Shown in pieces: positions 12,421 to 26,400 of a DNA stretch of 64,000 nucleotides. The notes below the pieces were generated by a model. The model was not told the DNA's origin. It ran no database searches and saw only the letters and a program-made list of their open reading frames with translations. The stretch's first letter is position 1. The number at the start of each line of letters is the position of its first letter. Source of the stretch: Berghia stephanieae (lineage: Eukaryota > Mollusca > Gastropoda > Nudibranchia > Aeolidiidae); NCBI GenBank assembly GCA_034508935.3, contig CM067443.1, positions 21,258,221 through 21,322,220 on the forward strand. The letters run 5' to 3'. Made by a program: the position numbers and the translations under genes.

Positions 12421-12506
12421 AAGGCCCGAAGAGGATTAAGTAAGAAGATAGCAACAATAGCGTATGGAGGTCACAAGACCCCACCCAGAATCCCACTCTT
12501 ATAGGA

Positions 12507-12997
12507 TTTTTCGTTTGTTTGTTTGTTTTCAAGGCGCTTGCAACACATTAAGGTCATATCAGCGCCAGTAAAAAGGAAGAAAATGGGATAGTAAAAAGTT
12601 CTAGAATTACAATTAGAGTACCCAAGAAAAAGGAAGACAAAAGGGAGATTGGTTCAAATAGGAAACAGATGTAGATTCCAAGACTTCACTATCAAAGTAC
12701 TTAGTTTGGGATCACCTAAGTCTCATCCAGACACAAGCACAGGTCCTCACAAAGAGGAATAAACACAAATGTTTTCAAATCGTATATAATGTGTATACAA
12801 AACATAATACGGTGCATAACAGGGAGATGATTTACAAGGAAAAAAATAACTATACATTTGACTGTTTCCCTCTCAGCCAAGGTATCCGGCCAGGGCCAGG
12901 ACAAAGACAGAAAGCAAATTGGAAAACAGCTATAAGGGGATAGAAGACACGGTAATTGCCACACCGCCCATTGTGGGAGACCAGGAACCCCACCCAG
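12507..12997 (-). mobile_element. R1 retroposon copy D
   Basis: Minus-strand R1 copy with a shortened tail and the standard 5' end. The flanks ACTCTTATAGGAT and ACTCGTAGGAT resemble a decayed target duplication. Confidence 0.8.
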
Positions 12998-13795
12998 ACT
13001 CGTAGGATCACCACTGCTACCCACAACAATCAGGATGAGACACAAAAACACATTTTATGAAATGAAAATAAAGAAGACTCGATAAATTATAAACATTGTA
13101 ATCGATTTAATGATAAAGAATTCATACCTTTTAACTCCACATCAATCTTTTCCAAATCGTTATCACACACATATGTACAGCCATATGAAAAATGGAGAAA
13201 GATGATGATGATAATGATGAAGAAGAAAATGACGACGTACATACAAACTTATAATAATGATGTAATGATTTCCCCTGGACAAAATTTTTAACGAAGCATT
13301 ATTAATACTAAAAACTACAACAACAAAAAATTGAAATCTACGTTCCATTTTTCTTCAACTTCAACTCAAAATAAAGCCTATACAGACAAAAAAATTTTCA
13401 CCTTCACTTTGTAATATTGTGATTTTTTTTCCACCTAAACTCCATTCAAAAACACAGAATTTCAACTGGCTAATTAATTCGCTCAACCGTAACACCGATT
13501 ATATCCGTATTTACCCGTGTTACTTTTACCTCTGGTAAAGCTGTCCTTGTGACATGCCGATTTATTACATTTTTCTGAGACAAATTATAGGCGTAGTATC
13601 AAAGCCATTGTTTTTAGTTTTTACACGTTAATGGTAGTTGATTAACTATCTATGCACATGCTCATTTTTAATATACTTTTTCCCAATTTTGAAAAGAAGC
13701 AAAAATCTCTAGGATTGAGCGAGTTAATATCGATCAATTAAAATAAGCCTCAACTAGTCAAAAAGATTCAAACCCGAGACTGACTGTTTTTAGCG

Positions 13796-14060
13796 GTTTT
13801 ACGGCATTTGAGACAATCTTACTAGCAGGGTTGTCAATTCAGTAGGTAAATTTATGCAAACGCATTGACCGACCCCTTTATGAGCGCTTAATTACAGTAC
13901 AAGACAATATGTACTGACTGTTTTCCCGTTTATCAGGTGATTGGAAAATATACTAAGGATTTATTCCATACTGAATTCCGTTAATGTACGGAAAACTGGC
14001 AACCTTGTACTAGGTTATTTCAGTGCCGGTAAAAAAGAAGATGCTACATAAAAAAGGACA
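13796..14060 (-). mobile_element. R1-like hairpin fragment split by a hAT-like MITE
   Basis: The plus strand reads GGTTTTACGGCATTTGAG before the MITE and GGTTATTTCAGTGCCGGTAA after it. The two parts form a stem (CGGCATT with AGTGCCG) homologous to the R1 3' hairpin but with different stem bases. Confidence 0.6.
13826..14007. mobile_element. hAT-like MITE, 182 bp, with 6-bp target duplication
   Basis: The ends CAGGGTTGTCAATTC and, reverse-complemented, CAAGGTTGCCAGTTT are imperfect terminal inverted repeats of hAT style. Exact TACTAG flanks both sides (13,820-13,825 and 14,008-14,013). There is no coding sequence. Confidence 0.75.
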
Positions 14061-15180
14061 AATTAACTTCTACTTATGCCTCTCATAAATAATATTTAAC
14101 ATTCAAAACAATTTACATAAAATAATAGTTTGAAATAATCTTTATGATGAGCACAGACGAATAATTCATTTTTTTAAAACTTTAAACTAAGAAAAATAAA
14201 GAAAGCCAAAATAAAGGCTTGATTTTTTTAAAACATTGATCATATCAGTTCTATAAAATATTTGCAAAATGAAATTTAATAACTCATGTCATATCCTCTT
14301 GATGATATGATACATCTTAATAGGGAACAACTGTGAGATGTGATAATACTAGTTCCAATCTCATTGAAAGTGTGAAACCAGTGCTGAGGAGAACGGATAC
14401 AAACAATGTGCAACAACTGATCTTCTGGTGTCAGAGTGATGACATCTTATTTTCTAGTCTATGGTCATCAATGAAGATCATCCATCCTCGCTCTTTTAAA
14501 AATCGACAATTTCCTCACATAAGGATTTTTTTAAAAACAATTCAAAATCCTTAACATTACGTAGTCTGGCATCAACTTTCATTTTCAATAAGTTTTAAAG
14601 ACTGAAACATACTCATGATGTTCTGAAATTGGAGCCAAAATATCCTAATTCATCAAATTTTTCATAATAGTAGTCATGTCTGCTATTAATATGATAACAA
14701 CAAGCGTTCATCAAATCTGCATCATCGTCATCATACTTTATATCCAACAAACACTCCAGGATCATCTTCTTACATTAATTATATTTACATACCGGGACTA
14801 GGCACATTGACTACAACAGCAAAGTCAACTACACCATAGGTGATATCAACTCGAGTCATTATTTCAAAATGAACCAAAGCAAAGGGCAAGTTAATTCGTC
14901 AGTCACTGGACTTTGGATCAAGGATTGAACGTCACTTCAGAGTCGAGATATAGTAATAGTAATAGCTAAACCCCCATATCGCAGACGGACTGAAAAACAG
15001 AGGAGCTGCCTGAAAATAGCCTTAAATGTGTCGGGGAGGGGGAGGAAGCAGAGATTTGACAAAATAAGAATATAATGAAATAAAAATGATATGGCGGAAA
15101 ACACAATAATGACAGGAAAAGCATTTTCTGCATGGGCAACATAATATATCAAAATCTAATTGAGATTTGGTGACTATAGT
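14061..15180. other. Intergenic interval, nothing recognised
   Basis: AT-rich sequence without a supported gene or a repeat copy I could identify. Confidence 0.5.
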
Positions 15181-15182
15181 TG

Positions 15183-16885
15183 CTGTTTTTGATAGATCAA
15201 CTCTTCCTGGAGCTGTGGTAGCAAAATGGTGGCGAAATTTTGCTCCTATATATTTAGGATTTTTTACCGAGCAAAAGTGGCGTTTTGAAGACACGAAGGT
15301 TTTACTTTCGTTTTTAGAATGGATCAAATGAGGTAAGTGAATCAACAGTTTCCATTTAAAGTTAATTTTCTGTTTTGTTTTTAACAAAAGTTAGATGTAT
15401 TAACTACAATTTGTATGATTTAAAAATTTTAAAAATTATCTCCGTCTTTGTTTATAAGTTATTTCCTGCATATGATGTAATCGCGTTATTTTCGTGTCTC
15501 CGATGTGACAAAGGAAACTTAATTCTATATATCAGGCAATCTTTGAAATGTTTAACTACAAATTTGTTCAAGTGACTAAAATTAGGTCCAGGAAACTTGT
15601 AAAATTAACAAAAAATAAAAAATTAACATTTTTAGTTTTTAGAGTGAATAATCAGGTATGGGCGATTTCGTGTCTTCGATTTTCTGCCCATGCACCAAAT
15701 TTCAATATCCTATTTAATTATTAATTATGAAAGAAAGTGTTTGAAAATTGATTGGAGACATTAATCTTGCTCTGGTTTTGTGTTTTAAACTTTGATTTTT
15801 GACTTGAAATTTTAGAAAAAGTTTTTTTGAGCAAAATAAAATTTGGTGTCACCTGCGTGGGCACCATCTGCATGGGCACCTGGAATTCTGAAATGTGTAA
15901 ACTTGGACATTGGTGATGAGTATACAGTTCATAAATGTAAACTTTGGTACCCTATGCTGAATATTTCAATGTAAGTACAAATCTGAACATTTCTAGCTGT
16001 TTAAGAACACAAATTGCTAATCAATTGAATTTGTAAACAATTTATATTAAATATATTGATTCGCTCTCTTTCTCATATTTTTTGTGTCACCACAACATTC
16101 ACTCTGCTTTCCAGGAGGATGCAGCGATGGGATCTGGACATCTGATCTAAAAGAATTTTATCCAGTATGAAAATTTTGATTAGCTACAATACTAGATACA
16201 CAGGCTTGAGAGATTTTACTCCAGAACTGTGAGTTTGCTAACCGATAGGGATAAAATCCGTAATAGCACCTATGTAATGAATTACATGTTGAAAGGAAAA
16301 AATTCTGTACGACTTGCCAAAATGTTCTAGAAAAAAATTTGTAATGCGATTATAGACTTATTTATATATATATATCGCTTTATTAGATTCATATGCTAAA
16401 TTATTTCATATCCTTACACTTGAACCTCTGTGATGTAGCAAACAAAAGCTGTAAGTGTGAGTAGTTGTTCTTAAGAACGCCTTTCTTATGCGCAATTATA
16501 AGCCTTATTTTCTCAACAGAGTAATCAAATATATTTAAAGCAGTGGAAATCAAATATGCTTAAAGTAGTGCTCTTGTCATCAACTATGTCTTTATATATT
16601 GCTTTTATACCAGGTACTGGAGGAGAGGGAGTTTCACTGTGCAGTTCTCCAAGGAATAGCGGTACAATTTATTATGCGTATGTGCAGAGCAGAGTGTGTG
16701 ATTGGTAAAAAAGGACCCTCCAGACATCTATTCCTGGGTTGTTGTCACCCGTCTTGTCAATACAATTGAAAACAAGGACCCATTTTTTTTTCAAAGTTGA
16801 AATGAAAGTTTAAAATATTACAAAAAAATTTTTTTCCTTATGTCTCATGTAATTATCCCCCTTGTTGTATAATAAAGTTAGTTTC
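15183..16885 (+). ncRNA. Candidate three-exon noncoding transcript
   Basis: Good splice signals line up on the plus strand: a donor AAATGAG|GTAAGTG at about 15,332, an acceptor CTTTCCAG| at 16,113, a donor GAACT|GTGAGTTTG at about 16,231, an acceptor TTATACCAG| at 16,614, then an AATAAA at about 16,868-16,874. The first exon is open for about 50 codons in one frame but ends in TGA beside the donor, and the later exons have no long frame. The call rests on splice-site appearance alone. Confidence 0.22.
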
Positions 16886-17587
16886 AATACAAAATACAAA
16901 AGATATTCTGTTTGTTATTTATTTGAAACAATTGGACCTGTGTACATGTATTTTGAGTCATTTGTCACGTCAGATTGTTAAAATTTCTTTTCATTTTGCC
17001 TTTCCCTGTAAACCGGGGTCACCGTTGATTGACCTACTTTTTAAAGTTACATAATCGTCTCCTGCTCATAACTTTTACAAATTCTGAATCCTCATATTTC
17101 AAGCTTTAAAATGATATATGACACTTATTTGTAGATAAAAGATGGAAATTGACAAAAATGGGCCTGTCAAAGTAGATAATTTCAGATCTTGTCTGTTTTC
17201 CGCCATATTAATTTCCATGGCATAATCATTTCTTTAATAAATTTTTAAATAACAAATACGTAGAAGAGCCTTTTAAAGCCTTAAATTTGTAAAAACAAAA
17301 AAAAAGATTTTTTACAAACTCATCATTCATTCTGTCAGTCAAATCCCATTCGACAAAAAAAATAAAATTTCAATAGTTTTGCCTGATTATTTTGAGCAAA
17401 AAAAAAAACAAAATTAAATTAATTTTAAAATCACAAAATATAAGAAATGCACTTGATGAAATGGCGAGATCTATACATTTGACTTTGCAATCAACTTTGG
17501 GAGAAAGAAAATTCACCATTCTTTTTACAACTTTTTACCAATGAATGCAACGCATCTATAAGTAAAAGAGATCAGACACACAACACA

Positions 17588-17621
17588 TTTACGAAGAAAT
17601 AATAATAATAATAAAAATAAA

Positions 17622-17699
<78 letters not shown>

Positions 17700-17700
17700 C
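17588..17700. repeat. (AAT)n microsatellite
   Basis: Long run of AAT triplets with minor interruptions. Confidence 0.95.
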
Positions 17701-18514
17701 AATGTCAGACTAAAAAGTCTGCTTTAGTCAGAAAAGCATTCAAGAAAACATAAACATACAACTCATTTCATTTAATAAAATTCAAACAAAATTCACTCAA
17801 TGTCCGCACATCACATCAGTTGATGTCCATAAAAAACAAATCACAAAAATAGTTCTTATATTTCCATAGTTCACGCAGCCCGTTTTCTTTTCCGTTTTTC
17901 TTTACCTCACCCGGGCATCCATAAAATGCCACCATATCTATGGTTCTAATTTAAGATAATCAAGATAGAATTAACTGCAAAATAATAAAGCAAAGGCTGA
18001 GCTTCATGATGCAAATTTATATTTTTTTCATTGATTGGTAGGTTTAGTTTGGTTATCATGGGTCGCCATACACATGTCCTTTCCATTTAATTTAACATTC
18101 AATAAGTCTTTTTATGTTAGGTTTACCATTTGTTACAGTGAATGACATAATCAGTCAGATGGTGAAAACGTTTGAACTGAGATATTGCCAAGTTTTGGTT
18201 AGAAGGTCAATTTTTATCAAAAATGAGTTCTTGTCATAAATGATTAAATCAACCCTTTTTGTACATCTTCGGGAAATATCAAAGCTTAATTTCACTTCTA
18301 AATATCTTTTACAGCTAAGTCAAGATGAAAAAGTATGACATTTAAGAAAAGTTGCTGGATACCTTTCCCATACATCTGACCATAACTTCATGAAAAATCA
18401 CCCGATTTACTTCAAATAAAGATTAAAATGCTCTGGTGATCATATTATTTCAGAAAATGAAAAAAAAAAAAAAAAAATTTTCACCTTCCAACTGATTATG
18501 CATGCACTGACGTA

Positions 18515-18520
18515 TTTATT
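18515..18520 (-). terminator. KHDC4: Polyadenylation signal of KHDC4
   Basis: The minus strand reads AATAAA about 190 nt past the KHDC4 stop codon, the first canonical signal after it. Confidence 0.6.
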
Positions 18521-18704
18521 CTCAAGTGGAAAAATACTTGGGGACATCCACACGCGCATTGTCCTGTCTTATTCTTGCAAAGTTCAAATCTTAAATACAA
18601 TCATCCTTCTGCTCTCTCCATTCATTGGGCCAGAGTTTTGAGGCTGTCAAGATCTTGTAATGGGGTTGGTGTTTCTGCATATAGATCTGTCCTGATATGT
18701 AGAC

Positions 18705-19956
18705 TTAGGAGGCCCAGTAGTGAACGCCCTGTGGCTGTGGTTGATGGAACTGAGGTTGTGATGCGATGGGCATGGTAGCCATAGCGGGCGTTGGAGGAGG
18801 GGCTTGAATGCCTTGCACAGGGTGGCCGAATTGGGCCTGGAAGTGTGCGGAGGATGTTGGTGGGATCCCGATACTAAACGCTGGAGGCGGGGGTCCAGGT
18901 GGTGGGTGTCCTGCTATCATTTGAGGCGGTTGCTGCTGTTGTGGTGGTGGAGGTTGTTGTTGCTGCTGTTGCTGTACTGGTGGAGGTGGTTGTTGGTGTA
19001 GAAGGGGTTGATTGTAGACCGGGATCGGTACCGGTGCCTGACTGTTCGAAACGGCGAAAGACACCTGGGGTGGAGGAGCTGATGAGATGGCCGAGATGTA
19101 ATGCTGAGCGCTTGAAATGATGACAGTTGGTGGTGGTGGTGGGCCGGCTTGTATTAGAGTCTGTTGAGGATCTGGTTGAGATAGAGCGGATACGGGGATT
19201 TGCTCAAATGTTTGGAACTGGGGTGGAGGGGGAGGGGGTCGATTGGGATGGACTTCGTATTCTATAACTTCTTGGTGAGGAGGAGGAGCTTGTAATTGTT
19301 GTGGAATGCCTGCTGGATGTTGACTGGGATGGGGTGGCGGTGGTTGTTGGGGGAGGGCTCGTGTTGCAGCTGAGGTTGTTGTGGAAGGTGTTGTTCTAGA
19401 GGAGTTGGAGGAGGGTGTGGGTGTTGGTGTTCAATTAGGATCTGTCTCGGGGGAGGGGGACCAGCCATTGCATGTTGCTGTTCCAACGAGATTGAGGTGG
19501 GAGGTCCTGGGGGTCGATGATGATGGGGATGATGGTGGGCGATGTGTATGGGGGTTCCCGGAGGAAGTGGGTGCTCTATCATAATTTGGGTTCCTGGAGG
19601 AGGTCCTTCAGGACGAGGGGGCCCCTGTTCAATATGAATGTGTTGGGGTGGTGGTTGTTGGGCTTGGTGCTGGTGCTGGACGTGAGGTGGGAGATTTGGG
19701 TCGGATGCCTGGACGATATGATGGGGGTGACTAGCCATGATGGGTGGTGGGGGGTGCAGGATGCCCATCTCTTGGAGTTGGGGTGGGATGTTGGGGTCGG
19801 AGGGCATACTCGGATACCTCAGAGGCTGGCCCTGGTACTGTGGAGAGGCAGGATGCTGGTTTGTTTCATCAACTTCTTCTTGTTCATCATGAGAGTCACT
19901 CTTGTCTTTCCCCTCCGCCTCTTGCTTCGCTTGATCTTGCTTATTTTTAAGGATAC
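18705..19956 (-). CDS. KHDC4: KHDC4 last exon (Pro/Gln/His-rich C-terminus)
   Basis: Acceptor TTTTTCAG at 19,957-19,964. The exon begins with an acidic Lys/Glu stretch ([20 protein letters not shown]) and continues as Pro/His/Gln repeats to GVHYWAS and TAA at 18,705-18,707; compare the human end PFWMAP. It is 1,252 bases, one short of keeping frame. The shift lies at the C run near 19,345-19,358 (minus strand GAGCCCTCCCCCAACAACC), where one more C would join the frame ending LQHEPSP to the one giving [17 protein letters not shown]. This is either a homopolymer error or a real allele. Confidence 0.88.
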
Positions 19957-22900
19957 CTGAAAAATATGATTGTCTGTCATATTATAATCCAGTATATAAA
20001 CAACACAGTTGAGAAGAAAGAATATATGGCATTCTGGCATAAAATCTTGAGGAACACTGCAAGTTTTCAACACTTGAAAAATAATATAAATAAATAACTC
20101 TCGAGAAAAGATGACACTCTTGTGGTAATGAATGAGTAAATGATTCTTCACAATTCACAAAGGTCGCGATTTGAGAGTTTTTGCCAAGATAAGTTCATGT
20201 AAATCGATCGATATTTGAAGAACAAATTTTCCGACAAAATTTTAAAATACCAGAGATTCCAGAGTACAGCAGTTAATCTAAAGTAAGACTTCTGACTTCT
20301 GGATCCTCCCTCCCTTAATAAACAAATGGGAAGTAAAAAAGTCTGAGAACTTGCTGGGAAATACTATATCTGCAGACTTGCCTATTTGAAATATGAAAAA
20401 TTCATAGTTTTCAGGGGTAATAGCACAGTAGACATTATAACTGTCTTTAAAATTCACCAACCTGTCCATGATATGTGAAAATTATGCTTTTTACTCCTCT
20501 ATAGGCAGGCTAGCTCTGGCACCAGAAATTCGTTTTCAAGAGGTTTTATTGAATTAAATATCTTTAAAAAGTTCTCAGAATGGAGTTGAAAATTCGTAGT
20601 TCTACAGAATTTTCATAGTAATCTAATTTCTTACCTTTAATTTTCTTCTTCTCTGGCTCGTGATTGTATCCATTTGATTTCCGCTTCCCTGGAGATTCTG
20701 CAATAAAACATTTCACATTTCAGTGACAAGATCAAATCTAAACAAAAGACACAAATGCAAATTCATTTGAGGCAAACCATCCGCTCAAAGCAATATAAGA
20801 CTAACAACCAAACAAACAAATATAATCTACTACTAACCAGCATTAGTTTTCAACAATCCAAACAACAACAAAACCAAAAAAATGAATGCACATCCTGAAC
20901 TTGTATGCATATTGTTTACAGGAAACAAATCTTAATACATGCGATGTATTCAAAATGTAAATATAAAAGTATAATTTGTGGTAAAGAGTGTGTTTTTTGT
21001 TTTTTAGAGGAATTAATGTGAAAACTGAAAATATTGAATAGACTCTTTTTTTGAGTTAGAGATATTTGTATGAGATGGGAAATTCATTCAGAATAATATA
21101 GAAAGAAATAAAATAAAATAACAATCCCTTTATTAATCCCCCCTTTATGGTCTATTTCAAGGGAAGACTGAAATAAACAAAGGTCTCGCCACAATACAAC
21201 ACTGCAAAGTAAGCTAGCTAAGCAATTTAACGACCAGGTACACATTTTACACCTGAGTACCATGACAGAATATTAGTAAAGATCCTTTTCCAAGGACTCC
21301 AACTATGCACCCTCAGAGCAGGTCTCAAACCCTGGACCTCTGATCCGAAAGTGAGTGTCATACGACTAGACGACATAGCCTATGCATATTCAAGTCTACG
21401 CTTACCCTTCGATTCTTCAAATTTGTTGGATTCCTTGTTTCCATCCTCTGACGGAGATCGAAGACCAGATGGGGGAGGGGGTGGTGGCATCAAACACTTG
21501 TCATCTCTACCCGGAGATCTAACGACAAAAATGGAATAGAATGGAATTTAAATATTTGAGCTCATCTCCTTTTTTATTTTTTATTTAATAATAATATGTG
21601 TTATCAGCATGCATATTCTTTGTTTTGTTTGTTTTTAAGGGTTTTACGGCGCTTGCAACATCATTAAAGTCATATCAGTGCCAGTAAAAAGGAAGAAAAT
21701 GGAATAGTCAAAAGTTCTAGAATTACAGTTTAAAGCACTTAAGAAAAGGTAGAATGTCGAGATTGCTTTTGTTTTAGATTGATATTAGCTTTAAAAATGT
21801 ATGCAATGAAAAGAACACACACATATATTGATCCAAAAGAGTTCTTTTTTTATTTTACCTGACTTCTCCAATGGGAGAGGATGTAAAAATATGACTTGGA
21901 GAAACTGCTGTCACGCGTGAAGGGCTAGAAATAGGGGGAGGAAATTGGTGGTAGTGTGGGGGTGGAGGCCCTGCCATGGACATGGCCATTGACACAAACT
22001 GGTGGGGAGGTGGCGGCGGGAGCCCCTGCTGCTGTGGCGGCTGCTGAGGCTGTTGCCCTTCCATGATGGGCTGACCAGGCTGGATGAAAGTGGCTTGCTG
22101 TTGATGCTCCATGCCTGGCGGTGGATGGAGGTGGTGGCTCATGACCACCCCGGGGAGATGCTGTTGTGGTTGATGGATGGGCGGGGGAGGCTGTTGTTGT
22201 ATCAGGTGGTGGGCTTGGGACATAGGAGGTGGGGGAACTGGCTGAGGCTGAAGAGGAGGGCTGGACCGGACTAGATTGACCAGATGAGGTGGGCCATGCT
22301 GTTGGAAAAACAATAGAAAGATTTTTACAATTCTAATGGTGTGAAGTTGGTGGAAAATCTAACCAAAGCGGTGAGACCAGTTGCACGATTGGTGGGTTAA
22401 TACCCCGGTGGTCCATAGTTCAAATCTATCCTCGGGCTCACTGGCCCTTTAATATTAAGTACAGCTGAAGAGTACTCTTTAACACCTTACGTTCAATTCT
22501 TTTATAAATTTCTTATGTAGAGGATTTGATCCATGAAGAATCTCCTACTATCACTTAATTGTACAGCGATTAAACTCTTATTTTATGTCAATGTTCCAAT
22601 TCCATCCTATATAACTTATTACTTTATCAATGGAAAGAAATCTTCAAAACTTGGACTGAACCCAAGGTCTCAAACTAATTTTTAAATTTCATAAAAATAT
22701 TTACTTGAATATTTGACATAAAATTCTTTAGTGGAATTAATAAAGATATTTTTAAGAAGAATCTGTCAAAGGGGAGTTTCTCAAGAAGCACTAAAGCTTT
22801 CATAAATATTGAACAGGCACTCATTTCTGATACAAAAGCAAAGAGTAAAAGCAAATAACAATCCAACAGGCACAGGACACAAGAGTTACTAATCCGTGAT

Positions 22901-23291
22901 GCCCTGTAAAACAGGCTTGAACTTTTTAGTAAAAATTTAGAATATTTACTTTAAATTCAGAACTAAGCCAAAAAAAAAAAAAATATTAAAAAAAAAACAA
23001 AAACACTTTTAATTTTAAAATTTTTAAATAAGAAATAAAAATTGCCGATTTTAAAAATAAAAAAAAACAACTTTTCAAGAAAAGCTGTAAATATCGATCT
23101 TGATCATTAATATAATGAGATATAAAGAATTGAAAGTCTAATAATGAAATCTAATATAAATAGACATAATCAAAATTTTAAAAAGCAGACATGCCAAATT
23201 GAAAACTTCAAATTTAGTAATTTTTATGTCAATTTTTAGGAATTTGACAAGGAAATTCGTAATTTCTGAAATTGTGTACCAACAACCATAA

Positions 23292-23360
<69 letters not shown>

Positions 23361-23385
23361 CATTGTTATTATTATTATCATTATG

Positions 23386-23475
<90 letters not shown>

Positions 23476-26400
23476 CGAGGGCTCTTTCATAATTAACCGA
23501 AAAATGCCTGTAAAAACCGCGTTTTTTATGCTATCAACAAAATTCTTGCATGTATTCATACCTTGACTCGTCCTTCATTTCTCTACGTAACAGCCAAGTC
23601 TGTCGACACACTTCTGCCAACGCCGCACCATGGAATAGATACCCTCTCGGAAGAAATTTCCGTCAAGGTTTTGTAGCCATTTCCGCACATGGTCAACAAG
23701 CTCTTCATCGACACCAAAGCGCTTTCCTGCCAGCTCACATTTCAGTGGCCCAAAGAGGTGATAATCAGATGGTGCGAGGTCTGGACTGTGTGGTGGGTGT
23801 GGCAAAATCTTCCATCCATATTTCTCTAGCCAACCTTGCGTCACTCGTGCTGTGTGGGGTGTAGCGTTGTCGTGTTGCAAAATGACCCCGTTGGTCAACT
23901 GCCCTGGGCGCTTTCTGCGAATGGCCTCCCTAAGCTTGTCAAGAGTTTGGCAGTACCTTGCAGCATTGATTGTTTCTCCAGGTTGTAAGGTTTCGAACAG
24001 AATAACACCACGACTGTCCCAGAAAACAGTTCCCATTATTTTCTTTGCCGACCGCATGACTTTGAATTTTTTCGCGACAGGTGAGGATGGATGTTTCCAT
24101 GTCATCGAATCTTGCTTTGTTTCTGGGGTGCAATGGTGCAACCAAGTCTCATCACCGGTGACTATGCTGTCAAGAAAAGTCACATCGTACCCTAGAAAGT
24201 CTCCGCCGGCGTTGGCAGTATGCCCGTGAACCCTGCGTGAGCTCTTGCTTCTTCTCAAAAGTTCCCTGCAGATGTCCAATCTTTGTTCTTTATGATTGTC
24301 TGTCAATTGCTTAGGAACCCATCTTGCGCTGACTTTTCTGTAGCCAAGTTCATCAAATACAATTCTATGGGCAGAAGTTTCCGAAATTTCAAGACTGCTT
24401 GCGATTTCATGAAGTTTCAACCTCCTGTCTTGACGAATAAGCTCATCAACTCGCTTCACATTGTCTTCTGACGTCGCAGTTATCGAACGCCCTCTCCCTT
24501 CCCTGTCTGTCAAGTCGGAATGGCCGGCTTCAAACAAATTACACCAGTGATAGACTTGTGTACGGCTTATAACATGCTCACCATATACACTCTGAAGTTC
24601 TTAATGAATTTCGGTAGGATTCAGACTTTTGGCGATCAAAATACGTATGACAGCTCTGATTTCCTCCTTTGACCAAGTTTCAAGGTGGGCCGCCATCTTT
24701 AAAATCGTCTAGAAATTCATTGTGCAAAATGATGCACTTCATAATTTCTGGGAATATCCGTAAGGAGATAAGGAATATCATGTCGTTTACAGAATTAAAA
24801 AATCTCCACTGGTTGCTGAGCAATGGGCATTTTTCGGTTATTTCTGAAAGAGCCCTCGTAGTAGTAGTAGTAGTAGTAGTAGTTTTTCTTATCATTATTA
24901 TTATTATTATTTAAGTAATACTAAGAATTAAAAATTCGTATTTTTCCATAAATTTTCGTATTTGGCCATGAAATTTGTCTACAATTCGTAAAATTCGGCA
25001 AGTATGCAAACGCCTCAAAGATCAGTGATATTACTAGTAGAAGAATCACTAAATCATCAAAGAATGAAAAACACCAACAGTAAAACTCCTCCCAAAAATC
25101 AGGATTTTAAAAATCCTACAAGACATTTTTCAGAAGACTTGTTAAAAACCTTGGGGGGGGGGGGGGGGGGGGGGGGGGAGGGAATCATGGAGGGAAAAAA
25201 AGCAAGAGTTGGCAGCTCTGAAACACCATCCAAAAATAATTTCAACTTTCAATGGACTCACCTGATAGCCCAGCAGATTGTCTGGGATTTTATCATCCTT
25301 CTCTTCTCTGAACCGTCTCTTTTCTTCCCCGTCTTTGTGTAAAGACGAGTAGTAGGCATGCCCACTACTGGATGCCACAGTATAGACGATCGAGTTTGGT
25401 GGTGGGGCCATACTGAGACTGGGCTGGGTGGGGAAGGAAAATAATAAGTAGTCATTAGACCCATTGGGGATACCCTTGTAGTCGCAGTAAATTCATATTT
25501 CTACAATGCATCATGGGATTGAAGCAGTTGCTGACTATCTACAAAATATGGCAGGTCTACTTTAGACTATGTTTTTTGATTGTTTATAAAGGGTTTTACG
25601 CTGCTTGCAACACAGTTAGGTCATTTCAGCACCAGTAAAACGGAAGAAAATGGGATGGTAAAAATATTCAAGATTTACATTTATTTGAAAGAACACAAGA
25701 AAAAGTAAGACAATGGGGAATGGTTCAAATAGGAAACAGTTGTAGATTCCAAGAGCATACTATCATTGTGCATAGTATGAGATCACCTAAAAGTCTCATC
25801 CAGCCACAAGCCTGGGACCCCACTAAGAGGAACACTCAAATGCTTACATTATATATTCAAAATAAATATAATAGTACATAACAGAGAGATGATTTACAAA
25901 GACAAAAATATCATCTCCCAAAACTTTTGTTTTTAAGGGTTTTATGGCGCTTGCAACACATTAAGGTCATATCAGCGCCAGTAAAAAGGAAGAAAATGGG
26001 ATAGTAAAAAGTTCTAGAATTACAGTTAAAGCACTCAAGAAAAAGTAAGACATAGGGGAACTGGGAACAAATAGGGATCAGATGTAGATTCCAAGAGCAC
26101 ACCACCAATGCACCTAGTTTGAGATCACCTATAAGTCTCATCCAGACACAAGCACAAAATCCAACAAAGAGGAATACACTCAAATGCTTGCATTATACAT
26201 TAAAAATAACAAATATAATAACACATAACAGAGAGATGATTTACAAGGAAAAAAATATCATCTCCCAAAACAATAACTATGCATTTGACTGTTTCCCTCC
26301 AAGTCAAGGACTCCGGCCAGGGTCGGGACAAAACCGAGCAATCTCACACCAAGACAAAGACAGAAAGCAAGTTGGAAAACAGATATAAGGGGATAGAAGA

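Larger units (their letters stand above)
23186..25006. mobile_element. hAT-like MITE broken up by microsatellites and a mariner insertion
   Basis: The outer ends CAGACATGCC and, reverse-complemented, CATACTTGCC are imperfect inverted repeats in the hAT style. Internal sequence repeats AATTCGTA-like units. Between them lie (ATT)n, (TAG)n, the mariner at 23,476-24,858, (TAG)n again and (ATT)n. No target duplication is visible, so the outer element is only probable. Confidence 0.45.

Noticed and set aside
15022-15387. Minus-strand 121-codon frame
   Set aside because: No recognisable motif or codon pattern; it overlaps the candidate plus-strand transcript.
23272-23559. Open frames of poly-Ile/Val and poly-Tyr/Asn
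   Set aside because: They are translations of the (ATT)n/(TAG)n microsatellite, not genes.
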